A stretch of 46,008 bases of DNA, from NCBI RefSeq assembly GCF_003284935.1, contig NZ_QMEV01000045.1, positions 1 through 46,008 on the forward strand, read 5' to 3'. The notes under the pieces are model-generated. The model was given only the letters and a program-made list of their open reading frames with translations, ran no database searches and was not told the origin of the DNA. Within the stretch, counting starts at the first letter, position 1; each line of letters begins with the position of its first letter. The position numbers and the translations under genes were made by a program. This document shows positions 32,701-41,167 of the stretch, in pieces. This DNA comes from Mycobacterium colombiense (GTDB taxonomy: Bacteria > Actinomycetota > Actinomycetes > Mycobacteriales > Mycobacteriaceae).

Positions 32701-34794
32701 GGGCCTGGGCACGATCAGCTGTGCGCCAAGCGACAACGGGATGAAGATGTCTGCCAGTGAAGCATCGAAGCTCACCGACGACGATTGCAGCCACCGGTCT
32801 TCTCCGGTCACGCTCCACTCGGCAATGAAACCATCCACGTGCTCGGCGATCGCGCGGTGCGAGACAGCCACGCCCTTGGGCCGCCCGGTGGAACCGGAAG
32901 TGTAGATGACGTAAGCCAAGTGGTCGGGACGCAACGGACGTAGCCGGTCGGCATCGGTGAGCGCGGCGTCCGACAACTGTGCGGCGGCGTCTTCGGCGGC
33001 GTCGAGTTCCTGTCGCCCGATAACCGTCTGGGGTCGGGCATCCGTGACAAGGTATTGGATGCGGTCGTCGGGATAGGCGGGGTCGATCGGCAGGTAGGCC
33101 GCACCGGCTTTCAGCACGGCGAGCAGCGCGACGATGAACTCTATCGACGTGGTCATGCGCAGCCCGATGACGTCCTCGGCACCGAAGCCTCGTCCGATAA
33201 GCCAGCGCGCCAAACGATTCGCGCGAGCATGCAGGTCGGCATAGGTGACTTCACCCGCGTCGGAAACTAGCGCGACCGCGTCGGGAGCGACGGCCGCGGC
33301 TGTTTCAAGCATCGCGACCATCGTGGTGGCCGGCGTGGCGACAACTTCCCCGTGCGACTGCGCCAGGACGGCTTCCCGCTCGCCGGCGCCGAGCAGGTCC
33401 AATTTGGTTAGGCGACGTTCGGGTTCGGCCAGGGCGTTGTTCAACAGCTGCAGATAATGGGTCAGCATCTGATCAACGAGTGCCGAGCTCAACACGTCGG
33501 TCTGGTGCTCGAGCTCGACCGATACTCCCTTTGGGTCGAGCACAACCGTCAAGGCCAACGGAAGCTGGGCGGCTACCGCGCCCAATTCGAGTTGTCCTAC
33601 CGTGACACCGTCCAGTATCAATCCACTTGCGCTGTTGCGCATGCTGAAACCCAAGCGGACCAGCTGGTCCATGCCATCGTGCCCCATTGCCCGCTCCGGG
33701 TTGGCTTCGCGCACCACTCGATCGATGCCAACGGACTGGTGGGCGAACCCGGCAAAACAGGTTTCGCGTACCGCGTCGACGAACGAGGTGAACGTGTCGT
33801 GCGGTCGAACGACGATCCGCAGCAACAGCGTGTTGCCGAAGTACCCGATCGCCCCCTCGGCCGGGGCGCTGCGTCCGGTGACCGGCACGGAGATCACAAA
33901 ATCTGCTGCGCCGGTATAGCGGCGTATCAGCACGCCAAAGGCCGCCAACAACACCATAAATGGTGAAGCGGAGCGGTCTCGGGCAAAATCCTCGACCCTG
34001 CCGAACAAGCCGGCGGGAAGGGCGCGAGCCCGACGATCGGCCTGCCTGGACGGATGCACGGCAGCCGCACCGGGAAGCTCCAGCGGATCCGGTGACGGCC
34101 GCAAAGTGTCCGCCCAGTAACCGACGTCGGCACTCGCGGGTTCCGCCTCATTACCTAGCACCGCGACCGAAACGAACTGTGGCGCACGGCTATTCAACTG
34201 AAGACCGTTATAGGCAGCGCTCAGCTCGCCGAAGAAGACAGCCCAGGAATCGTCATCCCAACAAATGTGGTGTACGACGAAGAACAGCACGAATTCGTCT
34301 GGGCCGGAGCGGATCAGGGTTGTCCGCAGCGTAAGCTCCTCGGTGAGGTCGAATGACCGGCCGAACTCGTCTCGTGCCAGCGCCTGGACCCGGCGATCGC
34401 GGTCCTCCTCTGAAAGATGGGTCAAATCATCTGTTCGCCAACCGATCTCAACGCCATCGGAAAACACTTGATAAGGCTCACCCTCGGTGTCCACCGCGTA
34501 GGTGGTACGCAGGATCGCGTGCCGGGCAACGACCTGATTGAAGGCGGCGCGCAAGCGTGCCTCGTCCAGGGCGCCCGTGAGCCGGTAGGCGACGCAAATG
34601 TTCAGCGTAACGTCGCTTGTGTCCATGGCCTGCAGGAACCACATCCGCCGCTGGCCGGGCGACAGACGGTAACGTTCTCCCGCACAGATCCGCACCAGCT
34701 CGACCGACTCCCGCGCCGCCAGACCGCGTTCGGCGATGCGCCTACGTAGCAGTTCCAGGCGACGTTGCTCCAAAGTCTTGACGTCGTCGGCCAT
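29764..34794 (-). CDS. mbtE: Siderophore NRPS, MbtE-like (C-A-T-C-T)
   Basis: The protein is 1676 residues, almost the length of M. tuberculosis MbtE (1682). ATG 34794 with GAGGCG upstream is preferred to GTG 34806. The N-terminus TLEQRRLELLRRR is a docking-type helix. Domains: C1 at about 40-480 (HHICWDDDSW), A at about 500-1010 (IYTSGSTGRPKG, SFDASLADIF, NHYGPTEAVVC, YRSGDLVRR, SGKLDKRAL), T1 at about 1030-1100 (GLGGHSLLAARL), C2 at about 1120-1560 (HHIVSDHASL) and T2 at about 1580-1650 (ALGGDSIISIKW). In mycobactin this protein adds the lysine after the salicyl-oxazoline. The second C-T pair can pass the chain to the PKS step. The IdeR-like box 138 bases upstream should repress it when iron is plentiful. 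By-eye specificity residues: D A A H V V H V C. Confidence 0.88.
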   Translation of the reverse strand: MADDVKTLEQRRLELLRRRIAERGLAARESVELVRICAGERYRLSPGQRRMWFLQAMDTSDVTLNICVAYRLTGALDEARLRAAFNQVVARHAILRTTYAVDTEGEPYQVFSDGVEIGWRTDDLTHLSEEDRDRRVQALARDEFGRSFDLTEELTLRTTLIRSGPDEFVLFFVVHHICWDDDSWAVFFGELSAAYNGLQLNSRAPQFVSVAVLGNEAEPASADVGYWADTLRPSPDPLELPGAAAVHPSRQADRRARALPAGLFGRVEDFARDRSASPFMVLLAAFGVLIRRYTGAADFVISVPVTGRSAPAEGAIGYFGNTLLLRIVVRPHDTFTSFVDAVRETCFAGFAHQSVGIDRVVREANPERAMGHDGMDQLVRLGFSMRNSASGLILDGVTVGQLELGAVAAQLPLALTVVLDPKGVSVELEHQTDVLSSALVDQMLTHYLQLLNNALAEPERRLTKLDLLGAGEREAVLAQSHGEVVATPATTMVAMLETAAAVAPDAVALVSDAGEVTYADLHARANRLARWLIGRGFGAEDVIGLRMTTSIEFIVALLAVLKAGAAYLPIDPAYPDDRIQYLVTDARPQTVIGRQELDAAEDAAAQLSDAALTDADRLRPLRPDHLAYVIYTSGSTGRPKGVAVSHRAIAEHVDGFIAEWSVTGEDRWLQSSSVSFDASLADIFIPLSLGAQLIVPRPEAFGDIDYVAELINRRGVTVLHMVPSMLSTLLMLPQASQWRQLRHVPVGGEALPTEVADKFASYFDAELRNHYGPTEAVVCSTHKRVAGSQGARVVPIGVPNRNVYAYVLDEQLQPVPAEVVGELYLGGIQLARGYLGRPGLTAQRFIADPFNPGMRLYRSGDLVRRNISGDLEFVGRADEQVKIRGFRIELGEVESVIKTHPAVRHCLVAVEDTEAGPMLAAYLVPAADEHLSADLDLDEIRAHAASALPEYMVPSAFAVIHEIPLTVSGKLDKRALPAPTPIAVRRYREPATETERRMCSIFAELFGWERVGAEDSFFGLGGHSLLAARLVAQIRAEFGIELTVRAVFDTPTPAGLAAALVEQFRAEFDIDLDAMDAEDTFDDATSAWQSSRPELVESVRPERLPLSYSQLAAWFQYRMEGAGDGFNMPFALRFDGPLDIVALTEAVNDVVKRHDALRTNFDEHEGVPYQIVHPILQLELKVREVTPDGFDDAVAQQRRHVFTPESGPLITVTLLALGTDTHVLLVVVHHIVSDHASLGIFFDDLVTAYRARHQGQAPQWTTSPIQFVDYALWQRDAFASLWGQAELAYWRDALAGLPDEVSVAHDYSRPPALGKRGEVVTFTVPATRRASLTQLAEQNGASEFMVYQAALAVVLHKLGGGTDIPLGSPVASRVEPITANLIGLFANVVVLRNDLSGDPSLRTMLTRSRHTVLDAFAHQELPIERLVEALNPPRSRSRNPLFQNMIHFRGEDWALIPRPLTETGGTTVVPLPMDFEVSLLDLDVGMSVTPAGELDVRVVANADLYEPASVALIAAALNAALDAFATAPDRPVSSLELLPTDDLEKLFAPPAPPIAAPSKPATAGSVETERILITLLEELLDVTGLDRDDNFFALGGDSIISIKWSAQATAQGLAFTPGMVFEYMTIGELAAAVDAAAGQPAAETDSPPKQEYTPMSASGLTPDALAQLNASWLNQS

Positions 34795-34931
34795 GGCTCG
34801 CCTCACTCCCGTTATTCAGTTCGCCGGATCGGTCCGAGCATGGGGCGTCCTACACCCCAGATCCGGAACCCGAACGACACGACACGCAGTAACGATCCCT
34901 TCGTCGCCGGCACCCTACCGCGACTGCGGGC

Positions 34932-34950
34932 TTATGTTAGCCTTCACTAA
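34932..34950. promoter_or_regulatory. IdeR (iron) box at the divergent NRPS / acyltransferase promoter
   Basis: TTATGTTAGCCTTCACTAA matches the IdeR consensus TWAGGTWAGSCTWACCTWA at 16 of 19 positions (mismatches at 4, 14 and 15). It lies 138 bases before the MbtE-like start and 103 before the acyltransferase start, so one site can serve both directions. It shares 'cttatgttagcct' and 'ctaagtta' with the second box at 35675. Confidence 0.8.
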
Positions 34951-35052
34951 GTTACAGGGCTCGTGCGCCTGCCGCGGCGACGAGATCGGATCGCCCATCG
35001 CTTTATGTGCTCGTCGCGCACTACAGGGCCCCTTTGGTCGGGAGGTACACGG

Positions 35053-35610
35053 GTGCAGATGCAAGATCTGCAGCAATGCCGCGCCGCGGTTGATCATGAA
35101 GTGTTCGCGGGCGAATTCTCGCTGCGCCGGCTGGACCCCGACGGCGACCTCGACCTGATGCATTGCTGGATGAACGACCCCGAGGTGGCGCGATTCTGGC
35201 GGAAGCCGTGGTCCCGCGTCCGGATTGCGTCCTATCTGCATCAACAGCACTCCAGCGCACACTCGGTTCCGTACCTGGGTCTGTTGGATAGCGTCCCGAT
35301 GAGTTACTGGGAGCTTTACCGCGCCGATCTTGATCCGCTGTCCGACTACTACCCCGCCCGCGAGCACGACGCAGGCGTGCACATGCTGCTGGGTCCACCC
35401 GAGTGCCGCGGACGGCGGCTGGCGGTGGACCTGCTACGCACGGTCTCGTCATGGCAACTGGAGGCGGATCCGCTGGCCGCACGGGTGGTCGCCGAGCCCG
35501 ACGTTGACAATGTGCGGGTGCTCCGGGTGCTCGACCACGCCGGGTTTCAGCGCATCACGGACCTCGATCTGCCAAACAAGCGCGCCGCCCTCATGATCCG
35601 TGACCGATAG
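35053..35610 (+). CDS. GNAT-family acyltransferase of siderophore type (MbtK/IucB-like)
   Basis: The protein is 185 residues from GTG 35053, with GGGAGG seven bases upstream; ATG 35059 is the alternative. The sequence has the layout of the siderophore acyltransferases MbtK and IucB: an LRRLDPDGDLDLMHCWMNDPEVARFW opening, SYWELYRADLDPLSDYY in the middle (MbtK has LELYWAAKDLISHYYD), a GVHMLLGPPECRGRRLAVDLL acetyl-CoA loop (RGRRLA), and EPDVDNVRVLRVLDHAGFQRI at the end. MbtK transfers a long acyl chain to the lysine side chain of mycobactin. This homologue may acylate the hydroxylysine or hydroxyornithine of the product. It is placed directly after the first IdeR box, as expected for an iron-regulated siderophore gene. 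Confidence 0.82.
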   Translation: MQMQDLQQCRAAVDHEVFAGEFSLRRLDPDGDLDLMHCWMNDPEVARFWRKPWSRVRIASYLHQQHSSAHSVPYLGLLDSVPMSYWELYRADLDPLSDYYPAREHDAGVHMLLGPPECRGRRLAVDLLRTVSSWQLEADPLAARVVAEPDVDNVRVLRVLDHAGFQRITDLDLPNKRAALMIRDR

Positions 35611-35674
35611 GGCCGACCAAGCGCCGCCCCAAACCCGGACGGCGGGCCGGTGCGATCCCCCGAAGGCGAGGAGC

Positions 35675-35693
35675 TTATGTTAGCCTACGCTAA
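35675..35693. promoter_or_regulatory. IdeR (iron) box upstream of the thioesterase-PKS operon
   Basis: TTATGTTAGCCTACGCTAA matches the IdeR consensus at 16 of 19 positions (mismatches at 4, 14, 15). It is 82 bases before the thioesterase ATG and 65 bases after the acyltransferase stop, so the thioesterase, ketosynthase and MbtD-like genes have their own iron-controlled promoter. Confidence 0.8.
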
Positions 35694-35775
35694 GTTAATG
35701 ACGCATGCGGTGGTTGTGCCGCCGCGCGGGCTCCTCGAGGCGCATACAGCGACACGAAGCGAAAGGTAGCGTTGC

Positions 35776-36534
35776 ATGCCGCGCACACTGGGGTGGATCA
35801 GACAGTTCCACGAACCGGATTTGCCCGAAAGCGTTCCGTTGCTGATTTTTCCGCATGCTGGGGCTGGCGCGTCGGCCTACCGCGAATTTTCGAAAGCACT
35901 GCGCACGACATTCAAGGTCATTATTTTCCAGTACCCGGGACGACAGGACCGGGCGGCTGAAGCGTCGTTGCAATCACTCCCCGACATCGCCGCTGGAGCG
36001 TTCGGCGAATTCTGGACGTCAGAGCACAATCGCGGGATCCCAATCGTCACGTTTGGGCACAGCATGGGGGCGTTGGTCGCGTTCGAGTTTGTCCGTATCG
36101 CCGAAGCCAGCGGAATCGATGTGCGCCAGTTGAACGTCTCCGCGGCGGTTGCCCCTTACCGCGCCGCGGCCAAGCCACCGCATCCCAAGGATGACGAGGG
36201 GATCCTCAACCATCTAGCGGCGCTGGAGGGAACCAGCACGGATGTGTTCACCGACCGCGAAATCATGAGACGGGCGCTTCCGGTAATTAAAGCCGACTAC
36301 AATGCCTTTGACGCCTACTCCTGCGCCGACGACATCAAGGTAGCGGCTCCGGTACATGCGATGGGCGGTAATCAAGACCCGTATATAACGTTGGGCGATC
36401 TGTACGGGTGGGGCAAACATACCGACACCCTCAAGGTCACGATGTTCGACGGCGGACACTTCTACCTGGAATCGCACATAGGCGCCGTCGCGGAGTTGTT
36501 GGCGTCTAGTGCGCACCGCGAGCAGACGGCGTGA
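35776..36534 (+). CDS. Type II thioesterase (MbtT-like)
   Basis: The protein is 252 residues from ATG 35776, with GAAAGG upstream. The opening LLIFPHAGAGASAYREFSKAL and FQYPGRQDR are typical of stand-alone NRPS/PKS thioesterases. Nucleophile Ser96 sits in FGHSMGAL and the catalytic His in FDGGHFYLESH; the acid is probably the Asp in GGNQDPY. Such enzymes remove wrong acyl or acetyl groups from carrier proteins. A similar gene (mbtT) accompanies mycobactin loci in several mycobacteria. It overlaps the ketosynthase start by four bases (GTGA), so it is translated with it. Confidence 0.88.
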   Translation: MPRTLGWIRQFHEPDLPESVPLLIFPHAGAGASAYREFSKALRTTFKVIIFQYPGRQDRAAEASLQSLPDIAAGAFGEFWTSEHNRGIPIVTFGHSMGALVAFEFVRIAEASGIDVRQLNVSAAVAPYRAAAKPPHPKDDEGILNHLAALEGTSTDVFTDREIMRRALPVIKADYNAFDAYSCADDIKVAAPVHAMGGNQDPYITLGDLYGWGKHTDTLKVTMFDGGHFYLESHIGAVAELLASSAHREQTA

Positions 36535-37829
36535 GCAGCGACGACCCAATCGTCATTTCCGGAATGGCCGTCGAGGCGCCCGGGGGAATCGACAGTCCCG
36601 CAGCCTTGTGGTCCGCGCTTGCCGAAGCCAGGGAACTGATTGCCCCCTTTCCACGCGACCGCGGCTGGCCGATCGACGATCTCCTGTCGGTATCCGAGCT
36701 AGACGGCTGGGGGCCGGTTTTCGACGCGGGCGGGTTCCTGGACGGCGCAACAACATTCGACCCTCCTTTTTTCGGTATCACGCATCGCGAGGCCCTCGTG
36801 ATGCAGCCCCAGCAACGGGTGGCGATGCGTGTGGCGTGGAAGGCACTGGAGAATTCGGGGATAAACCCCGGCGCGCTCGACGGCGCCGACGTCGGCTGTT
36901 TCGTCGGGATGTCCCCGATGGAGTACGGCCCGCGTGCGGCCTTAGCCGATGCCCACAGCGGGCATCGGATCGCCAGCCTAGGCCAGCTGGGGGCCGCCGG
37001 GCGTATCTCGCACTGCCTTGGACTGTCCGGGCCATCGATGTGTATCGATTCGGCGTGTGCGTCGTCGTTGACCGCACTGCACCTGGCCGCGACGGCGGTG
37101 CGGACGGGCGAATGCGAATGGGCGCTTGCCGGCGCGGCGTGCGTCATGGGGTCACCGGGAGCTTTCTACGAATTCGCAAGGCTCAATGCGCTTTCCACTG
37201 ACGGGCATTGCCGCGCCTACTCGGAGGACGCCAGCGGCACCGTGTGGGGGGAAGGCGCGGGGATGGTCGTTGTCGAACCTGAATCCCGCGCACGCCGACT
37301 GGGACACCGGATCTATGGACGCATCCTGGCCGTCCGCACCAACCACAACGGCAAAGGCAAGCCGATCCTCGTACCCCGGGTGCGCGCGCAAGAGCAGCTC
37401 ATCCGCAAGACAATTGACGCGTCGGGGATCGATCCGGCCGAAGTCGGAATGATTGAAGGGCACGGCACCGCGACCCGCGCGGGCGACCCGGTGGAATTGC
37501 TGGCCCTTTTCAAGACCTACGGCGCGGCGGGATCCAAGGCGCGGCTGGGCTCGTTGAAGTCGAACGCCGGGCACGCACAAGCGGCATCCGGAATCCTCGG
37601 ACTGATCAAACTGTTACTCGCCGGCCAGCACGGTCAGATCCCACCAACGCTCTTCTCGGACAACCCCACCGAGACGGTGGACTGGGACCTGACGGGCCTG
37701 CGATTGGCGACAAAACTGCACCAGTGGGAGCCCATAGGCGGCGTCCGCTACGGCGCGGTCTCATCGTTCGGCGCCGGTGGCGCCAACGCGCATGCGATCA
37801 TCGCGATGCCCGCAAGTTCCCTGGAGTGA
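36531..37829 (+). CDS. mbtC: Beta-ketoacyl synthase, MbtC-like stand-alone KS
   Basis: The protein is 432 residues from GTG 36531, overlapping the thioesterase stop. The triad is complete: Cys176 in IDSACASSL, His311 in EGHGTATRAGD and His348 in KSNAGHAQAA. The front part (VISGMAVEAPGGI, FPRDRGW, GITHREALVMQPQQRVAMR) is that of modular type I KS domains, and the length matches M. tuberculosis MbtC (444). With the MbtD-like protein it should make the beta-hydroxyacyl unit between the two amino acids of the siderophore. The sequence is clearly MbtC-like but looks divergent from the M. tuberculosis protein, in line with a second or variant locus. Confidence 0.88.
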   Translation: MSSDDPIVISGMAVEAPGGIDSPAALWSALAEARELIAPFPRDRGWPIDDLLSVSELDGWGPVFDAGGFLDGATTFDPPFFGITHREALVMQPQQRVAMRVAWKALENSGINPGALDGADVGCFVGMSPMEYGPRAALADAHSGHRIASLGQLGAAGRISHCLGLSGPSMCIDSACASSLTALHLAATAVRTGECEWALAGAACVMGSPGAFYEFARLNALSTDGHCRAYSEDASGTVWGEGAGMVVVEPESRARRLGHRIYGRILAVRTNHNGKGKPILVPRVRAQEQLIRKTIDASGIDPAEVGMIEGHGTATRAGDPVELLALFKTYGAAGSKARLGSLKSNAGHAQAASGILGLIKLLLAGQHGQIPPTLFSDNPTETVDWDLTGLRLATKLHQWEPIGGVRYGAVSSFGAGGANAHAIIAMPASSLE

Positions 37830-37832
37830 ATA

Positions 37833-40800
37833 GTGGCACCTCTTACCTACCGGCTTCCGAACGACACCATTCCCGTCCTGTTATCGGCCGAAACGCGCGA
37901 ACTACTGCGGGATGAGGCTGTCGCCCTCCTTTCTTATGCCGCAGACCATCCCGAGGTGACACCCGACCGGATCGCCGAAATGCTGTTTCGGACGCGGATC
38001 GCGCGCCGGCACCAAGCCCTAGCCATGGTGACCCAGCGCGACGAGTTGATCAGCGCCCTGCACGCGGTTATCGATGAACACGAACATCCTTCGTTGGTGC
38101 GCACCAATACACCCGCCAGCACCCGCCGGCTCGCCTATGTTTTTCCCGGGCAGGGAGGCCAACGACCGGGGATGGGGCGGCTCTTTTACGAAGCGATACC
38201 GGCATTCCGAATCGAGGCAGATCGCTGTGCCGAGGCATTCCAGACGCAGTTCGGCGAGTCACCGCTGAAATACCTTCTCGACGACAACTTTCCTGCCGAA
38301 GACAGTTCGGGCGTCGTCCAGCCCGCGTTGTTCACACAGATGGCCGGCCTGGCCGCGATGTGGCGATCATTCGGCGTTGCGCCCCACGTCACCATCGGGC
38401 ACAGCCAAGGCGAGATCGCCGCGGCCTACGTATCCGGGATGACCACTTTGGCAGATGCCGCGCTCGTCGTCGGGCTCCGCGCACGTGCCGCCGACGAGTT
38501 CGCCTCCGGTGATTACGCCATGGCCGTTGTCGCCACCGACCGTGACACCTGCGAGGACTTACTCGCGCGTTGCTCGGGCTGGGCCCAGCTCTCGGTGGTG
38601 AATTCCCCGAGCATGGTGGGCATTTCAGGTGATCAAGAGACGGTGCAGGGCATCGTGGACACGTTGACCGAGCGCGGCACGTTCGCGCGCGTCATTCGCG
38701 TGCAGTATCCCGCGCACAGCAGCTTGATCAATGAGCTCGCCGCTTCGGTACGTGCGTCCATGCAGCGCCAACTGCAAAATCCGCAGTTCCTCGACACCGA
38801 CATCGACTGCCTCGGAGGCACTCTCGGCGGCCCCATCATGCCTGAGCTGCCGGTCGACGAATATTGGTTCTGGAACCTGCGCAACACCGTTCGCTTCGAC
38901 AAAGCGATTGCGACCGCGGTGCGGCACGGCATCGACACTTTCGTCGAACTGGCCGAACATCCGACGCTGCAGTTGGCGATTCACGAGAATCTCGCTGTCC
39001 AGGCGGACGAACGCGAGGCGGTGGTGGTCGGCACGTCGGAACGAACCGCCACCGATTTGGGCGAGTTCACCCGCGGCCTCGCGCAGGTGGCAGTACACGA
39101 CCTCGACTATTCGTGGGAGTGCCTGCGCACCGAATCTGACGGCCACGTCCGGCTGCCGTTACGCGATTTCCCCAACACCCGGATGAACGAGACCCGGCTG
39201 TGGCTGCCCTATAACGAGGTTCTGCCCGTGCGTGCCCGTCAACCATCCGCTGTCACACCCGTTGCCGCAGTGGCCGATTCGGCGCGCGATCGGATCGCCG
39301 AAACCACACCCGCGCGCCTCCTCGTCGAGGAATGGGTCCGGCTGTCGCAGCGCTCACTGATGCCGCCGCGCGCCCTCGGACTCGTGGATCACACCGGAGC
39401 CTGCGGGGACCTGGCCACCACCTTATGCGTCGTGGCCGAAGAGATCGGCGCCACGGGTCGCATGATCAACACCGAAAACAGCGCCGCCAGTGGCGATCTC
39501 AATACGCTCGTCATCCTGGTTCCGCAATCGCCCGAACTGGACGACGCCGCCGCCGCAGCCGAGGTCGCGACATTCTTTGCCGACCGCAGCTGGTGGCCGG
39601 GGATACACGACGCGGTCACCGACTGCTGGCTCGTAACAGTCGGCGGTGAGGCGGTTGTTGCAGACGACGCGCCACCGGATCCGGTTCACGCAGCAGCCAG
39701 CGCAGGGTTTCGCAGCATAGGCGCCGACTATCCAGGCATCGGATTCCGGCACCTCGATCTGCCGCGCGGACTGACGGCGTCAGACTCAGCACACGCAATC
39801 CTCATGGCGCTGCACACGGCTGAAGAATCCGAGGTGGCATTCCGCAACGGCGGCCTCTACGCCAAGCGCATCGCCGAGAGCGACACGTCCGCCGGCGACT
39901 GCGACACAGCACCCCCTGAGCATGTGCTCATCATCGGGGGAACAGGAAATCTCGGGCTCGAATTCTGCGAGCACTTCGCGCACTGCGGCGCGCAGCGAAT
40001 CACGTTGGTAAGCAGATCGGGCGAGACGGCTGCCGTCGCAGACCGACTGCAGCGCATTCGTTCGGCCGCAGCGACGCCGATCCATGTCACTAGGTGCGAC
40101 GTGGGCGACCAAGCAGCGGTCTCACGACTGGCTGCCGAAAACCAAAGCGTGCCTGCAGATCTGATCATCCACGCCGCCGTAGAGTATTCGGCTGTCGAAT
40201 TCCAGGACATCACCGCCGAGAAAGTCGACCAGGCGTTACGCGCCAAAGTTGTTGGCATCTGCCGCATATTAGGGACGTTCCCCAGGACGGACAACTGTCG
40301 GGTAGTCCTATGCTCCTCGGCCAGGGCGACGATCGGCGGCCGGGGACAGGTCGTCTACGCGGCGGCCAATCGGATGCTCGACGCTACGGCGCACCGACTC
40401 CGAGCCGAGGGTTTGGACTGCGTGTCCGTGCAGTGGGGACAGTGGACCGTCCATTTTGATCTCGATGACGCCAGCATGGCGCAGCTGGCTGCCATCGGCG
40501 TCGTCCCGATGTCTCCTGCCGGCGCAATCGCTTTGGGAATGCGCCGACTTCCTGGAAATGCCATCGTCGCGGCATTCGATTTCGCTCGCGCACGATCAGT
40601 CCTGGAGGTCTACGGCTACGGCCCGCTGTTGTCCCAGCTGACCTCGCCCGCCGCGGCAACTTCTATCGTCGAAGCTCCAGCGCCCGTCGAGGAGACAGGT
40701 CTACCCCGACGGTTAGTAAACCTGCTGGCCGAAGCCATCGGTGTCGACCGCGCCGAGACGATTGACACCACCGCCCCCATGGTCGCGATCGGCCTGGATT

Positions 40801-40934
40801 CCCTGCAGGCACTGGAGTTACGCCGCCGTGTGAAGGCCGAATTCAATCACGATCTAGAGGTCTCGGACCTTCTCGGAGGGGCATCCCTTGCAGACGTTCT
40901 GACGCAGTTGGGCGGACCGCGAGCTGCACCCTGA
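37833..40934 (+). CDS. mbtD: Polyketide synthase, MbtD-like (AT-KR-ACP)
   Basis: The protein is 1033 residues from GTG 37833, four bases after the KS stop (M. tuberculosis MbtD has 1004). Residues 1-95 form a linker that would pair with the stand-alone KS. The AT domain spans about 98-400 with FPGQGGQRPGMG and nucleophile Ser191 in GHSQGEIAAAY. A long structural part leads to the KR domain at about 690-920 with the NADPH motif IIGGTGNLGLEF and catalytic Ser and Tyr in CSSARA and VVYAAANRML. The ACP at the end has Ser in MVAIGLDSLQALEL. The extender motif position reads YPAH, neither clear HAFH (malonyl) nor YASH (methylmalonyl), so the side chain cannot be called. No KS is fused, as expected when MbtC is separate. 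Confidence 0.88.
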   Translation: MAPLTYRLPNDTIPVLLSAETRELLRDEAVALLSYAADHPEVTPDRIAEMLFRTRIARRHQALAMVTQRDELISALHAVIDEHEHPSLVRTNTPASTRRLAYVFPGQGGQRPGMGRLFYEAIPAFRIEADRCAEAFQTQFGESPLKYLLDDNFPAEDSSGVVQPALFTQMAGLAAMWRSFGVAPHVTIGHSQGEIAAAYVSGMTTLADAALVVGLRARAADEFASGDYAMAVVATDRDTCEDLLARCSGWAQLSVVNSPSMVGISGDQETVQGIVDTLTERGTFARVIRVQYPAHSSLINELAASVRASMQRQLQNPQFLDTDIDCLGGTLGGPIMPELPVDEYWFWNLRNTVRFDKAIATAVRHGIDTFVELAEHPTLQLAIHENLAVQADEREAVVVGTSERTATDLGEFTRGLAQVAVHDLDYSWECLRTESDGHVRLPLRDFPNTRMNETRLWLPYNEVLPVRARQPSAVTPVAAVADSARDRIAETTPARLLVEEWVRLSQRSLMPPRALGLVDHTGACGDLATTLCVVAEEIGATGRMINTENSAASGDLNTLVILVPQSPELDDAAAAAEVATFFADRSWWPGIHDAVTDCWLVTVGGEAVVADDAPPDPVHAAASAGFRSIGADYPGIGFRHLDLPRGLTASDSAHAILMALHTAEESEVAFRNGGLYAKRIAESDTSAGDCDTAPPEHVLIIGGTGNLGLEFCEHFAHCGAQRITLVSRSGETAAVADRLQRIRSAAATPIHVTRCDVGDQAAVSRLAAENQSVPADLIIHAAVEYSAVEFQDITAEKVDQALRAKVVGICRILGTFPRTDNCRVVLCSSARATIGGRGQVVYAAANRMLDATAHRLRAEGLDCVSVQWGQWTVHFDLDDASMAQLAAIGVVPMSPAGAIALGMRRLPGNAIVAAFDFARARSVLEVYGYGPLLSQLTSPAAATSIVEAPAPVEETGLPRRLVNLLAEAIGVDRAETIDTTAPMVAIGLDSLQALELRRRVKAEFNHDLEVSDLLGGASLADVLTQLGGPRAAP

Positions 40935-41167
40935 CCAGGAACTAAATCCTGTGCGTCGCGTCGCTTCGGCCGCCGGACTGCATGCCGGCCCGATGCGACT
41001 CGAGAAATGGGCACTTCGCTTCGCAGTGAGGCCGTCAACCAGCCGTTGTTGGTCCGTGCCATCTTTCGATCGGGGCAATATTTTCGGCGAAATGTGGTTA
41101 TGCCAAATGAACCTTCGTCCCCGTGAGCTCGGCAGCGCGTTCGTTCGGGGTGTTGACACCTGGACAG

